Positions 11,671 to 24,900 are shown, counted from the first letter of the stretch. The stretch: DNA of 64,000 bases from Halichondria panicea (GCF_963675165.1 NC_087377.1:5952042-6016041), one strand, 5' to 3'. Program-made: numbers and translations. Notes: generated from the letters alone by a model not told the origin.

Positions 11671-14600
11671 GCACCTTCTTCCTTTCTTGATATATGAAGG
11701 CGACTGAAGCTGCATGGCTTTGATTTCTTGTCAGCGTCTTTCTTTGCTTTCTTTGCTGGTAGCCCAATTGTGGTTAACTCATGACCTCTCGGTCGCCCTC
11801 TCTTTTTCACAATAGGTACGACTTTGATTCCTGAGAATAAGGAGACTCGGTGAGTAAAAATTGCTTACTGTACCCTTGTGAAAATACCAAAATGCGAACT
11901 TCTTAGAAAGGTATTTGATGCCAACCCAGAAAAAAGAGTTAGTAGCACGTGTTTAGAATAATAATTGACGAAATGTATCACAATAAATTAAGATTGTACC
12001 CGGCCTATACTATACATTCCACCATAATTATTCATACATACCCAATGTTCCTTGGGTTGTGTTTACATTCTGTCCTCCAATGACTGGCGATTCACGCGGT
12101 GACTTGATGTCTGGTGCCACAGTGCCAGTCTCTTCAAGTGCAGCACCTTCCTTGCTTTTGACAGAGTGCTGCTCATCATTATCATCATCACCAGACTCTG
12201 AGCTGACTTCACTGACTTCACCTGAACATTATTTGTGAGGAGGTGGTGTGCATTGTTTAGAATATGGGAATACCTGTACATTACATGTCACTCAAGTACA
12301 AATAAAGTGGTATTGTGGGAAGAGGGAGAGCTACAAACAGCATTTTAAGTGGCACCACTTGCAATGAAATAATTATCAGACTCACTTTCATTCAGTTCTG
12401 CGAGCCCAACTTCTTCTCCATTCTTCCAATACAATATTAAATCTTTTACTAGCTTCATTCGCCTGTCAAATTGGTTTTTGGATGCATAGCTTGCAACTGA
12501 CGCCAACTCAGCAGAAAGAATTGACATTTTTCAAAATTTTGGATGTTGGCTTAGTGAGCGGCGATGCTCCTTTCCAGTTGTTAAAACCAATGTACCCTCT
12601 GAAGAATGGGCTGAGAAAATCCGATGTGTAGATCGATAGTAAGCAGTAGTCCATCTTTCGTTACAAAGAACAGCATCATAGGTAGATATACCAAGTTGAG
12701 AGTGCAGTGCGAAAATATGGCGACAAGGCAGGAGCATTGACCTACTGAATATGCACTCGCAACTAGAAATTGTGACGTTTTTTTGTCCCTCTGATGTTTT
12801 CACAATATACACGTCACCTTCCTTTGTGATTTTCGATACCTTACCAGCTAATTCTAGCTGCTTGTGAACAAAATCAGCCGCATAATTTGTCAATAGTCGG
12901 GAGTACATACTTTCAGAACTGTCATCTCGAAATAGGTTAACTTTCACTCGTTGAAAGACCAGAGCAGCCTTATGATCACATTCAGTTCTCAATGCAGTTA
13001 AAATGACGAAAAATCTATCAACAAACTCTTCCAGGGAGCTATGGCGATTTATTACTTGCTTCAACTTTCCATTGATACTCTCCAATCGATTGTTAGTAAA
13101 ATTGAGAAAGTTGCCACAGTTGGACTTCATTCCGAGAACCCATTCATCTCTAATGCTATGCCAATTTTCGTCAAAATATAACACAACTTCCCTTGGAGCA
13201 GATCTCTGGAAGTTAGCATAAAGCTCTCGATAGTGAGCTTCTGTGGTAGCGTAAGCCATTTTCTGTACCATCTCCAAGCAGAGGGACCGTTGCCCAGATG
13301 AAATCCCCATTTTTTTCACAAGTGATCTCTCTTCGTAGGCTTCTCAACGCGTGGAATAAGCATATGAGAACAGAAGCATTTGGTAGTTGCTCCTTAACAA
13401 CATCTCTCTCGCCAATATCTTTGTCTGCCATCACAACTCGTACATTCTTCCAATTTTGATTATGCTGTTTGAAAGCCTCCATCATCCAAGACATGCTCTC
13501 TCTATCTTCTGTCACCAACAAGCAGACTGCCACTATTTCACTTTGACCGTTAGAATCCTCGGTGAGCATTAAATATACAGGCAGCCCTAATTCCAGCAAT
13601 TTGTATGCGGCATCAAGGCATAGAAGCTCAGGGTATGCTTTAAAACATTCTTTCATTTGCTGATCCTGAAAAAATACGCCTTTCAGGTTTTTTTCACTGT
13701 CTGAGAATATTTCCACAGAAGCTCCTATGCCAAAGAGAGACTTGTGTAAGTACATGCAAGCTAGACATTAGATGGGTATTTTAGGGGCAGAGCTGTTATT
13801 CTGAAAGAATCAACATGCACTAATTATAAACGCATATAAATTATACTAATGAATCTTGCACGCCATTAGTATTAGTGACTTACCATAATGCGTCATCAGA
13901 GTATCAACCGTAGCATCTAGGCTGTTTCTGCTTTTCCTGAGTTTGGTAGAGGATGCAATGTTTGTCAGATCTTTTAAAAGAATAACATTCCCTGTCTCTC
14001 GTACTAGTTCTTGCTGCAACAGCTTTTTGTTTACATTCATCCCCAGAAGTTTAGTAGCCTTTTCTTTAGCTTCAGTAGGGAGGCTTCTTTGACGTGGTAG
14101 ATGTTTAAACAGCTCCTACACATTGGAACACACAAATTATGTCTTATCAGTACATGCATGGTGATAAAACTAACCTGAGATACTTCATGGGTATGTTCCG
14201 TCGAGACACTTCCCACTTCAAAAGCAGTGCATTTTCAAGGATATATGAGCCGGACAATCTTGCCTGAAGGTCCTAAAGAAAAAGTGCCAGGAGCGAGAAA
14301 TAAACAAGAAATAAACAGAGGAACACTATGCTCATGATTCATGATTCTACTAGATATAGATACGTACAGACAGATAATAAGATTTTTCGTGTTATAGTCA
14401 GTAATTATGCAACTATCAATGTCAGTCCCCACTACTCCCCCCCCTGTGGAGGACATAGTGGGGATTTGATTCAGTAAGTAACTCGAGGTGCGGGATAGGG
14501 TGGGGAATTTGACTTCCTCATTTCCTCAGTATACAAACTTACAACAGTAATATCTAGAAAATGTAACACATGCAAGTCAAATCCCGGGGTTATTAAGTAC

Positions 14601-15101
14601 GCATTAAGTAGGGGTATGGGAGGGGAAGTAGGGATTTGATTTCAACCAGTCCCCCAGGGGTGGGGCAGTAGATATTGATGCAAATCAAATCCCCACTAAA
14701 CCCCGACATACCCTGCAAGGTGGGTATAGTGGGGACTGAAATTGATAGGTGTATAACTGCATGCAATATTAAACTACGACTTACGAAGTGCACCTGCTTC
14801 CCTTCCCTCGGGGCTTAAAGGATCGACCGCCATGTATACAACAGTACTTTAATTCATAGTACTTCAGATCAGTCTTTAAAGGTCGCTCTATCCCTCTCTT
14901 ACGAGCAGCAGTAATCGTTCTGGAGTCTCTCCTCCACAGCTCTATAAAAGCTTCTTTCTTGTAACATTCTACTTTCAATTCAAATTCTTCCAAGCTACTA
15001 AATTTATCTCCAATTTTAAAATTGATTGTTGAGTTGTCACTGCCAGTAGCAGGACCAGCACTAGCCATTTCTTTATAGTTCTCTAAACGATGGCCAGCCA
15101 C
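11179..15101 (-). CDS. MULE transposase: N-terminal zinc-binding region, DDE, SWIM, AT-hook and PHD finger (damaged)
   Basis: Eight exons on the minus strand: 14785-15101, 14175-14273, 13884-14115, 12386-13724, 12042-12221, 11675-11830, 11179-11561, with the large exon 12386-13724 holding the catalytic domain. (The count is seven coding exons if the first is whole.) Domains in order: ZSWIM3-like Cys/His start (YCCIHGG then DCPAHISLK); catalytic Asp in LLCLDAAYKL, Asp in MADKDIGERD, Glu in NNRLESINGKL; SWIM motif CECIFSRSMLLPCRH; acidic Ser/Asp linker; AT-hook KRGRPRGH; C-terminal PHD finger (CNICHHD ... CESCLLWFHFSC ... FCRSCY). It would cut and paste the element in the nucleus. Lesions: one extra T in the T run near 14232, one extra A in the A7 run near 13309, and an in-frame TGA at 12531-12533. 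So it is probably inactive, or the two homopolymer lesions are assembly errors. Confidence 0.8.
14400..14757. mobile_element. MITE inside an intron of the MULE transposase
   Basis: Arms with CTATCAATGTCAGTCCCCAC (left) and an inverted match at the right (GTGGGGACTGAAATTGATAG). The interior is rich in GGGGATTTGATT repeats. It lies between transposase exons 1 and 2, so it inserted without breaking coding sequence. Ends are approximate. Confidence 0.55.
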
Positions 15102-15423
15102 GTGGCCGGTTCAATTGTACGCAGGACTATAGGAACCGGAGCCGGTTCTCCTAAGTCAATATTATTGATGCCGGTGCCGGTTCAGTAGACACAGCGATAT
15201 TTCTAACGTGGAGTCTAAACATGAATAATTCATGAGAATTATTTTTTCTGTCAGTAAAAGTCCACAAGCAGTTCTGCTGCTAAACGTCAACTTCACCTCA
15301 TTGTTGTGGCCTGTTGACGTTGGGACACAGCTATTAAAGCATACTACTTACATGTACATGTAGTAACACAACCTTAGCTATAATTATCATACATGTAGGT
15401 GCTATAGGTACACAAGCATGAAA

Positions 15424-16114
15424 AAGCGCTCTATAGACCCATTGCAGTGGGTGTGGTTATGACGTCACGCTTTGATACTTCAATGATAGCCGCCATTTTG
15501 GGGTACCACATCAAACAGATTTGTGCAATTTACAGGTAAAAATAGTGATTTTTGTACTTATTGTGGAAATCCTAGTAGTAGGGATAAAGACAAGAACTTC
15601 TACTGACTCCCAAGTGTCATCCCAAGTCAAAGAGACAAAGAATTAGAGCTGAGCAGCCTGAGACATGGAGAATGGCTTGTGTATTTTCTGCAGTTTTGCT
15701 GTTCCTGTAACTTTTTCATAGAATTTTCAATTCAGTTCATACTTGCACACACATGTCACGAATCATTATAGCTAAATATAGCTAACACATATAAACTTGA
15801 AAACAACTCTATGTCATTGCAATGTACACATTTCCACTAGTATAAAGCCATCTTTTCACTCTTTGTTTTCAGCCGCATTTTGAAGGATCTAGACCAATAA
15901 TGATATCTAGCTTGTTCAGGTACTTCTTCTTGCCACCTTGGTCTTGTTTCAAAGATAAATAACCTTCTACAAAGGGTATCTTTTTGGTGCTAAATACTAG
16001 CCAAATTGTGTTCATTGTACGTAAAAGTCTGTTACTGGTACCTCAAAATGGCTGATATTCCAATGACATCATTATTAATTACGTTTACGTCACTGCAATG
16101 GGTCTATAGCGCTT
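15424..16114. mobile_element. TIR element with a THAP-like remnant (P-element-like)
   Basis: CTATAGACCCATTGCAGTG at the left is mirrored by CACTGCAATGGGTCTATAG at the right, and similarity continues inward (GCCATTTTG.GGTACC). At 15545-15690 (plus) the frame CTYCGN ... KDKNFY, stop, LPSVIPSQ resembles the start of a THAP C2CH zinc finger, a domain found in P-like transposases. No other transposase sequence remains. Confidence 0.5.
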
Positions 16115-16463
16115 GTGTATAAACTTTCGTGGAATGAGGTTTTTGCAGTATAGGAGCCCTTGGCAGCATGCATGTATATTAATTCGTGGGTATAAATGTT
16201 CGTGGTACATGTTTATAATCAGCAAAAACTGCGAACATTTATATATACCCTCGAGAATATACCCGCTATACGGCACCTCTAACTACTTCACGACAATCAA
16301 GATTCATTTTCTTTGTATTCACCATCAGGAGGCATATCTTTAAATGTTGGAGGGGTGAGCATGCATTAGACAATAAGTTTCGCGGGAATTTTACTTATGT
16401 AGACTTCATTGTAGAGCATCACGTGAATCGCTTCCGTTACCAATCCCGCTCTCTTTAATGATG

Positions 16464-17580
16464 GTGATATCACTTTCTTTAACCAAAAGGGGTGTGTCAA
16501 TGCTTTTTACCACAAGCGGGGGCTGATGAGAAACAAGGAAAATCTACTTTGCCTGGCCTAATAGAAGCGCCAAGTCCACAACCTCCCCACCGACTGCTGA
16601 GTTTACACAACTTCCCACCATGTGGTTTCATGCCCCAAGATTTCTTAGGTGTTAGGCTGCAAGTTCACCCGACCTATTGGTACCTAACTAAGAATTTCAA
16701 TACAAAGGGTTGGGGAGGGCGTGGCCAGACTAGGAAACCTGAGTAGGGAAGGCACGTCCATACAGACACATAGAAAACGCGTGTATTCTGCGCACTTACG
16801 TTTTGGGCCAGGCTCTCAATGCCAACATTTAGTTTATCCGGACAAAGACACATTTCAAGCAATGTAGTTTTATTGCTAGCAAGAGTTTTGCGGTTAGATA
16901 TCTCGAAGAATAGCTCTTTTAAACTACATGTACATGTATAGAGACCATTTGCATGTAAGAGCTAATTGCTGTGACGTCATTGTAAAATTCATGAATTGAG
17001 ACTTTACATGTGCACTGTGCGCTTGTTACTACCCGAGAAGCTCGTTGCTAGGTAGCAAGTGCGTTCTAATTAGAAAATAAGGCAGCTGCCACACTAGTCC
17101 TTGCTAAGACAGAGCTAGCTAGCGAGCTAGAGCCTGTTACTCTCTGGCCGGCCTTATAAATGGAGGATTCTTCCCAACTTGTCTGCAACACTGCTGTGTG
17201 ATCAATGGACCAGTAAACAGTCAACATGCAAGCATCCTTTCTACGCATGTAACATGCATGGGTGTAATACATGCATGTAGTCTGACGCATGTAATTTCCT
17301 ATTATGTGCACACTATTTCGCATAGGGACGTTGTACAAGGATGAGTTTTAAGGTTGAATGGAAAGTTTGGAGTCAGATACAGATGAAAAAAAGGCTAGCT
17401 TGCTTCGCATACCACATTACATTATACAAAAGTACATTAGAAAAAAAATTAAAAATTTTTTTAAGGAGTTTATAATTTTTTTTTATTGGCACGTACTTAA
17501 TTTAGCGTTAATTACAAAATTCGCTAAAATTTGCTAAAATTAGTACCCGTTTATAATAGTAACAATAAGGTACCGACGTA
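16464..17580. other. Intergenic stretch without a recognised gene
   Basis: Between the nested transposon block and gene 2. Several short frames exist but none has domain-like content or splice support. A run of A/T near 17420-17475 is low complexity. Confidence 0.5.
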
Positions 17581-18240
17581 AAATAGCCGAGGGTTAGCAC
17601 TTCAGTGCTCTAGTTATTTAAGTAGAAACATTTTCTGCTGAATCTGCAGTGCAGTTCTCCACGTGCAAGTGAGTCTTTGTTGCAAGTCAAAAGAGTGTTC
17701 AGTTCTAGAGATATAGACAAAAGAAGCACTATTAGTGTGAGAACACAAAGACAAGAGATGACAGTTAGTTTACTGCACAGACTTCCTAGAGACCCAAGCA
17801 AGAGAGCTGAATGGCTAGAGCTTCTCCAGCTGAAGAAGAAAAGTATCCAGACACTTGTGAACCTGGTTTGAAAAATTTTCCTACAGCTAGCTTCAGCTCT
17901 GAAAAAACTCTTGCTTGAGTCTCTAAGAAGTCTCTTGTCTTTATGTTTCCCTTGGAACCTGTATTGTATGCTTGTGCCTGTATACATTCCTCGAAGGAAG
18001 AAAAGGAGACCTGCCACATGTACTAACTGTTGCAGCACATGCATGCGCAAAATGATTGGAAAACTAAAATTTTTACCAGAAAAATATCCTGATGAATATA
18101 CAGACAGAAGTCATACACAGAGCTATAATTATACATGTACATGTACATTTGGCTAGCAAGCTACAGACAGAACTGTAGGTTTGTTGCAACAGCTATTTTC
18201 TTCTTTTCTGATAGAGTCTGTAATTATAATTATGCCTCGA
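17580..18240 (+). pseudogene. Interspersed repeat with THAP-domain remnant
   Basis: Starts near GCCGAGGGTTAGCACTTCAG, a motif also at 21610 (inverted) and 63545. Within it the frame HRLPRDPSKRAEWLELLQL (17790-17850) matches the middle of a THAP DNA-binding domain (F/H-R-x-P-x-D-P-x-x-R-x-x-W). Stops on both sides and loss of the Cys pair make it a fossil, probably of a THAP-type transposase. Confidence 0.5.
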
Positions 18241-18267
18241 GGCGTAGCCGCACGAGGGTTATAGTAA

Positions 18268-18284
18268 AGCAGAGGAGGTACGAC
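18268..18284. mobile_element. Solo left end of CAGAGGAGG-family element
   Basis: CAGAGGAGGTACGACATGG inside a family A fragment that starts GCCTCGAGGCGTAGCCGC. No matching right end was found nearby, so the element is truncated. Confidence 0.45.
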
Positions 18285-18629
18285 ATGGTTGACCTTTTCT
18301 CAATCGGTCTCTAGTGACCTTTATTGCATTCTTCGAGACCACAAGAATATGAAAATTAGCATTCTGCGGCTAGGAATGTGTTGTTGTACTAGCTGCACTG
18401 GATATAGCAAGCTTTCCAAGCAGGCAAATAAACGATCAAAAGAAATAAAGCAGGCAAATAAATGATCAAAAGGAATAGAAGCGCTAGCGCTAGATGAAAA
18501 ACATAATGGGTGCAATAATCAATAACGCAAGACATTACCCTGCGTACCTCCTATCGATCTAGTTTTGTCTATAATTATTTTTTGCTGATTATTATTGCAC
18601 ACTGTACATGCATGGTTCTAGAGTTCTAG

Positions 18630-18951
18630 ATGGAGGAATGGCCTAAAGCGACTGAGGCTCAGTTGAGCCTTGAGTGCTCAGATCAAGCTCTTCAGCAGTT
18701 GTCTGCCGAGATAGCTGGCTATAACAAATACAAGCACATGTTGGGCCTCAGTGATGCTGTGATTAATGAAATCGATCACAATCCAAGCACCTTCTACAGC
18801 ACTCAGGGCAAATTTCATTCTGCTCTAAAAAAGTGGAAATCAAAAAACCTCGATACAAAAACAGCGTCTTACAGTCGATTAGTAGAAATAGTTAAGACTA
18901 CCAATGATGGAGATGCTCGCAGGAAAATTCACAGAGCGTGTGTCAATGCAG
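18630..18951 (+). CDS. Gene 2 exon 1: N-terminal death domain
   Basis: Residues 1-107. An in-frame TAG directly before the ATG fixes the start. YKHMLGLSDAVINEID, FHSALKKWKSKN and TASYSRLVEIV with RRKIHRAC match the death-domain helices 2 to 6. Donor AGGTAAGT, phase 1. Confidence 0.8.
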
Positions 18952-21900
18952 GTAAGTTGATGTCATAATAAGTATTAATTATCAAATGAACAAAGGCTAT
19001 AATTTTTTCATAGCAAAGAATGTCGGCTGTCTGAAATATAATGGAGGTAAGCACATGTGTATAGATACATACCATAATATTGTACTTGTACCATGATGTG
19101 CTCTGACACTAAGTAAGGTACAAATTCCATGTACCTTTCCATGGGTGTACATTTATACCCTAGGGTACATGGCTGTGGTCTCAGCCTGAAGCCCTCCCTC
19201 CACTCTTTAAGGACCAAAGTACCGTTGCGGTAACAAAAATTGTAGAAAGCACAAAAATTAATGTGCAGGTGTTTGAAGTTGTAAATGTGGTTTTGTCAAG
19301 TGCAGCACACGCACACAATATGTACAATTGCTTCTAATCAATAGGTGTTTCATAGTACAAGCCACCTGTACCATGGATATATAATTATGTGTGTATTTTG
19401 TTTACCTCGTGCAGTTGTATGTATTCCCTCGGGTTACAAATCCAATACACCCTTGAATCCATGGTACAACTATTACATGTACATGTATGTACATACACCT
19501 GCACATGCATTCCGCATGATCCTCTATATAATAACAGAGGAGTATCAAACTCCCACGCACATTCCATTCTACATCTAGGAGTAGGACTAAAATTCACTGA
19601 ATACGTCACCCTACTGGAGTTTGCAGAATCTTTGCAACACACCAGTAAAAGCATAGAACGTTTACGCGTTCCGTACATGTATATGGGTTTTGTGTACACA
19701 TTGTAGTATCTGTTTTACTACTTAAATGTGTAAGCACTAGTAAGGAACCAGAGGAGGTACGACAGGCGCGGTGCAGCTCAAGCAATTAGCCTTTGATTGA
19801 GCAATAATTATTATCCGCCCACATCGTATGTTTTTGCTGAGAGTAATCAAAGGCTAATTACTTGAGCTGCACCGCACCTGTCGGACCTCCTCTGGTAAGG
19901 AACTATAGTGCTCAACACTTATTCATGTGTTGCGAAGATACGCAACTCCAGTAACACTTGTAGTTGTGTAAACTGTTCGCCAGAAATAAAATAAAATTTG
20001 GGCTGGAGGACAAACCACAGCATGGACCGTATCATTTTTAACTCTACACATACGCACCCACTTAAAATGTGGTTTGAGAGTGAAATAGTATGACATTACT
20101 TGTACCGTAATGTGGTTTGTACTACAACTGCCAATGAAAGCACCGCGAGTGTGCTGAGGTGTCAAAGCTACCATAAAGCTACTAGTTATTAGCATATATT
20201 TTTATATGCACATTATTACCGTATAGCGCGAAATTTTCGAGGGGCGAAATTTTCGCGGATATCATGGGTTAGCAATCCTACACGAAAATTAAGTCTACGA
20301 AAATTGTTCTTTATTAAAATTATAACATTTAAAGGTGTGGCTTCCGGTAAGCAGTCATTCTGCGAACATTGTGCAACGAAATGCTTTTAGAGGCCAATCC
20401 ACCAAATATAAGTGCCTCGAAAATTTTGCGCTATACGGTTATCATGATGAACATTTTGCATTAATTGCATCCAGGTATAATCCAGACTAAAAGTGTATAG
20501 AAACTCTTACATGTACTTGCACTTTATTGATCCTTGAACAGCTGTAGCAGTCTACACAGACAGACACACATGCAGTGGCGTAGCCAGGGGGTGGCGAAGG
20601 GGGCAAATGCCCCCCCTTTTTCTGGATCTCTACTGCTCTGCTCAGGTTAGTGTAGCTGATTATCTTGCTGAGCACTCCCTTTCTTCCGAATCTTGCTGCA
20701 GTTAGCTAGCTAGTAGGCAAGCAAAATAATTTAGTCCCTAAACTGTGAGCTATTCTGGTCTAAATCTATGGACAGTTCTTGTTCTTTGCTAAACTAGCTT
20801 CTTCTATGCAAATAAAACATCACGCCACACCCAACTAGGTAGAGAAGTAAATTATGCCGTCATAATTAAGAGGCGTGGCTTCTGATCAAAATTTTGGCAC
20901 TGCGCGGCTGGTAAATTTTGTCCCCTCTTCCAAAAAATCCTGGCTACGCTCCTGACATGTATACAAACACACTACTGTATACCTCGCTTGCTCATGCGCA
21001 CCGAGGCATAATAATGCTGTGTCCTAGCAACGAAACATACGATAGCAGGTACATTTAGTGATTTTATTTTGCTGTATGATTGTGTTTACGTGTGATACAT
21101 GTAGATTGAAGCATGCAGGGACAGTTCCTAGATTATTAATCCCTAACCAAATCATCTACTCACCAAACGTATACTGTAATCGAATGTCCTTATAGGCTTA
21201 AAATCCGATGAACCACCACCGTTAGAGCAACTGAGGAGTCATGAGCCTGCCCCAGAAATTCCCAAGCCTCCTGAGGAAGCACCTGACAATAAGGTACAGC
21301 TTGGTGCGGTTTTCTCTGTACATGACATTGTATATGTGATTCCCGTGATTTGCCAAGCCATGAGCTACATGCATGTACATGTATATTGCATAAGTGGACC
21401 CACTTCAGGGCTGAATTCAGGATTTTATGCCAGGGAGGCAAATGAACAATGTAGGAGGGGGAGAAGCCACCCGCGGCATAATATGTTTCATTGCATACTA
21501 AACTAGGGGGATCCGGGGGCATGCTCCCCCGGAAAAAAGAGGGCTGATGCATCCCTGCACTTCTACGACGTGGGGCGGTGTATTACAAGTACATGTAGGC
21601 TGCACACTTCACAACTAGAGCACTAAAGTGCAAACCCTCGGCTGGTGACATGATAATAAAGAAACCAGAAGAGTGATGATGCGGTGCATGTAGCATACAT
21701 GCTAGTCATACATGTATGACTAGCACAGCAACTCAAGAGCAATAAAACTAAACCAGACCAGCTGGAGGCATGCTGAAACATTGAGTGGTACATGTCACAT
21801 GAGACATATACTGTGGACTGGGATCACAGCAAAGAAGCCTGGAGTCTTAGACTTAGAGAGGTATGGCTCCTACCAGGCTGGAGTATATAGGATCCAGAGT

Positions 21901-24900
21901 CAGCCAACAACCAGTCACAATTTTAGCTTTCTACTATCAATTGTTCCAGGTACGGATCACTTCAGCTGCAACTACGTAATCAAGGCCATGTGTAGCTAGC
22001 TACATTGTAGCTGCCAACATGCAAGTTCAAGCTTCTTAGCTTTTGCTCAACAAAGAAGCTTCAACATCAAAATCTGCCACTATTTAAACCAAGATATTGT
22101 TCTGTGAAGGCTATACATGCTGTAAACGCAGCACTGTGGTACCCAGGTGAGTAGATATACCTGTGACAAACAAACAAACAAACAGACCAACGGGCTACTA
22201 TACCCGTGGCCGCCCACGCGCGCCTCGGGTAATAATTATACATCTACATGTATGCCCCATGCATGCATGTTTTCTTATACGTTAACGATATAGATATCAG
22301 GGCTATGTTATACATGTAATAGAATGTTTTGCGAGCATCAAACATATGCGAAATTTGTGAGGGTTGATCGATAACCACACGATCCTTGCCAGAACGCAAT
22401 ACAAAAATAATGTTTAGATAGCAAAAAAGGTCAAATTTTCTGCTGATTAGACTCATTCGCAAAGGTTTTTCACCAGCAAAATATTCTAGATAATAGTTAT
22501 AGGCTGAGTCCAAGGTCTTTATGGGGTTTTGAGAACCGAAGTTTGCTGATTTTCGTGCTTCTCTAGATGCTGAAATGAAGCGACTTCAATCTGCTGGTGT
22601 TGGCTCTGTACGTAAGCAGGCTGAACCACTTTGCCTTGAAGAAGAAGAGGGTTGCTGTGGGAGAAAAAACTGTTAGGAGACCACAGCCCGGACGCTCTTT
22701 TGAACACAATAGTTGTTCATGAATGGACTGTATTTTGCATTGCACAGTGGAGGTGAGCACAGACAACTTCACCATAATCCTTGCCATGCAGATTGAATTT
22801 GTGAGCCTCGAAATGAACAATCATTCCTCAGATACAGGGAAGACGTATCGAAGAATCCTCCCAGAGGATTGAAAGGACGCAAGTTCAAACCCAAAGTAGT
22901 GGTTCACTATTCAAATCCCGAAAATCCTCAGAGATGCTTTGTTGAGCTGTTTAAGAGATACAATAGCTTGTGTCCTCATGATCGCCCGAGCAATGCGTTC
23001 TACCTCTCTCCTCTGACAAAACCTAAACAAGATTGCTGGTTTTCCCGAGCACCTTTGGGACACAACACCTTGAAGAACATGGTGAAGAACATGTGTAAAA
23101 AAGCAGGAATACAAGGTTTCAAAACGAACCATTCGCTCAGAGCCACAACTGCAACCAGGTTGTACTCAAGTGGTGTTGATAAACAACTCGTAATGGAGCG
23201 TATAGGCCATCGCAGTATCGAAGGGATCAGAAGCTACAAGCGAACCTCCTTAGAGCAGCATGAAAACATTTCAGACATCCTACACAGTAAAAAGTCCCTG
23301 TAGCCAGAAACCAATTCACAGAGTCTTATCTGCCATCTCTGCCTCCTCCAATGGCTGCCACCACATTTCCGTGCTCACAAGTGTCGACAAACAACGTAAG
23401 CGCACCTCGCACCTCATTCTCAAGTGATGATCATGCAGGAGTATTCTACATAAGTTCATGCTCAAACATATCTAATCATTCCAACTAACTGTGAACTCTG
23501 AACGTCATTATAATTATCGACATTTACATAATTAGTCAATTCAGTATGATTGTATGTATCATGTAAAAAATGTTAAATGCATGTAGTAAACATATAATGG
23601 ACCTCCATAGAAGACCTCTGAATGTCTGAGAGGTCGAAAGGACCTCCAAGTAACCAATCAGATTGCACCATTTGTGACAAGCATTTTCTAATAACACGGT
23701 ATATCTGTACATGCATGTGCTTGTACATGTAGGTGCCTGAGATTCAGCAATTTTGCTACATTCACGAATCAACCCGACGTCACTTGGTATGGGATGTGAA
23801 GCAAATTTCTGAGCTGAAAGTGCATTTTCTGAACCCTGACATTCTAGAGAAGGAGCACTGGAAGTGTGGGCATGCGGGTCCCCTGACAGTTGACACTATC
23901 CTGGCTTGGGCCACTGTCTGGAATAGCCATGCTGAAAAGTACCCACATATTGCTGATGAGCTAGCAACCGCTGACACAGCTCAAATAAGAGTGTTTTTTA
24001 CCAGCAACAGTAAGTAATTATTTTCAGCGGGGCGATAATTATAAACCCTCCCCAATAGCATCGCCCTGATACAATGTACATCTATCATGCAAGATAAAGA
24101 TTATATATACCGTATTTACTTGATTAAACACCCATCTCGTTTAAACGCCCATGGTGATCAAGCTGTCTTTGTCAATAAACGCCCCTCTTAAATAATCGCC
24201 CATGTATGGGGCGTGGCACTGTGTGTGGAGCTGAATTAGCTTGTGGAACCAGCTAAAACAATGGCAGCATAGAATAAATAGAGGGAGTTATGATGGCAGA
24301 GAGGACACAGAGGGAGTAACGCCACTCCTACGACTTAAGATTGAAGCTGAGAGCTGTAGCAGCAGTCAAAAAGAGCATAATAACTGCTGATGAGCAAGAG
24401 TTTGAAGTATACAAACAATAAATGCCCGTTTTGAATAAGCGCCCATCTCGTTTAAACGCCCCCTCTACAGATGTTGCTAGGACGTTTAATCAAGTAAATA
24501 CATTACATGTACAGTGGAACCTCTTACCCTTAAGGTGACATTCTCAGGTATTTTTTTTGCAGTATATAGCACGGGAAGTCCTTTTATAGTGCTGAAGTCA
24601 CATGCCATAATTAATCGGATTTATTTACTGATTCACTCCGTATCTTAGGTGATTTCCAGTGAATATGAGCCATATTTTACTTCCCCCAGGGAAGTATGGA
24701 ATATGGCTCATATTTTTACTTCCTACAAGCACTATTCAACTTTTAAATCATCTTGACAATTTGTACACAGTAAAATAGCAATATAGCACGCACAAAGTTT
24801 TTGTAGACTAGATGTATGTTGTGCTATTGTCGTATTGACCTGAGCTAGCTAGCAGTCTAAGCTCATGAGGCTTGAAACACTGCAGTTCAATCCTTGCTCT

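Larger units (their letters stand above)
10897..15196 (-). mobile_element. 4.3 kb MULE-like DNA transposon with 9-bp target duplication
   Basis: Termini CGCTGTGTCTACTGAACCGG (left) and its inverted copy at the right end, extending over about 30 bp. It is flanked by a perfect 9-bp duplication ATATTTCTA at 10888-10896 and 15197-15205. It carries one spliced minus-strand transposase gene covering nearly its whole length. A 9-bp duplication with DDE plus SWIM domains is the MULE (Mutator-like) pattern. Intact ends and exact flanks suggest recent insertion, although the coding frame has at least three lesions. Confidence 0.85.
10814..16463. mobile_element. Outer TIR element (GGGATTGGCAACGG family) hosting nested elements
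   Basis: The left end CATAGATTGAAGAGAGAGGG continues into ATTGGCAACGGAA; the right end mirrors it (TTCCGTTACCAATCCCGC ... AATGATG). Flanks GTGATAC and GTGATAT match 6 of 7, like the 7-bp duplications of the relatives at 46729-47868 and 52230-53016. Most of its length is later insertions, chiefly the MULE at 10897-15196 and the THAP-bearing element at 15424-16114. Confidence 0.65.

Noticed and set aside
13306..13319. A-run at the transposase frameshift as a programmed slip site
   Set aside because: The downstream frame needs a +1 shift, while the A AAA AAT heptamer would give -1; a single inserted A explains it better.
19345..19706. Overlapping open frames on both strands in gene 2 intron 2
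   Set aside because: Compositional (ACATGTACATGT tracts), no domain content and no splice support.
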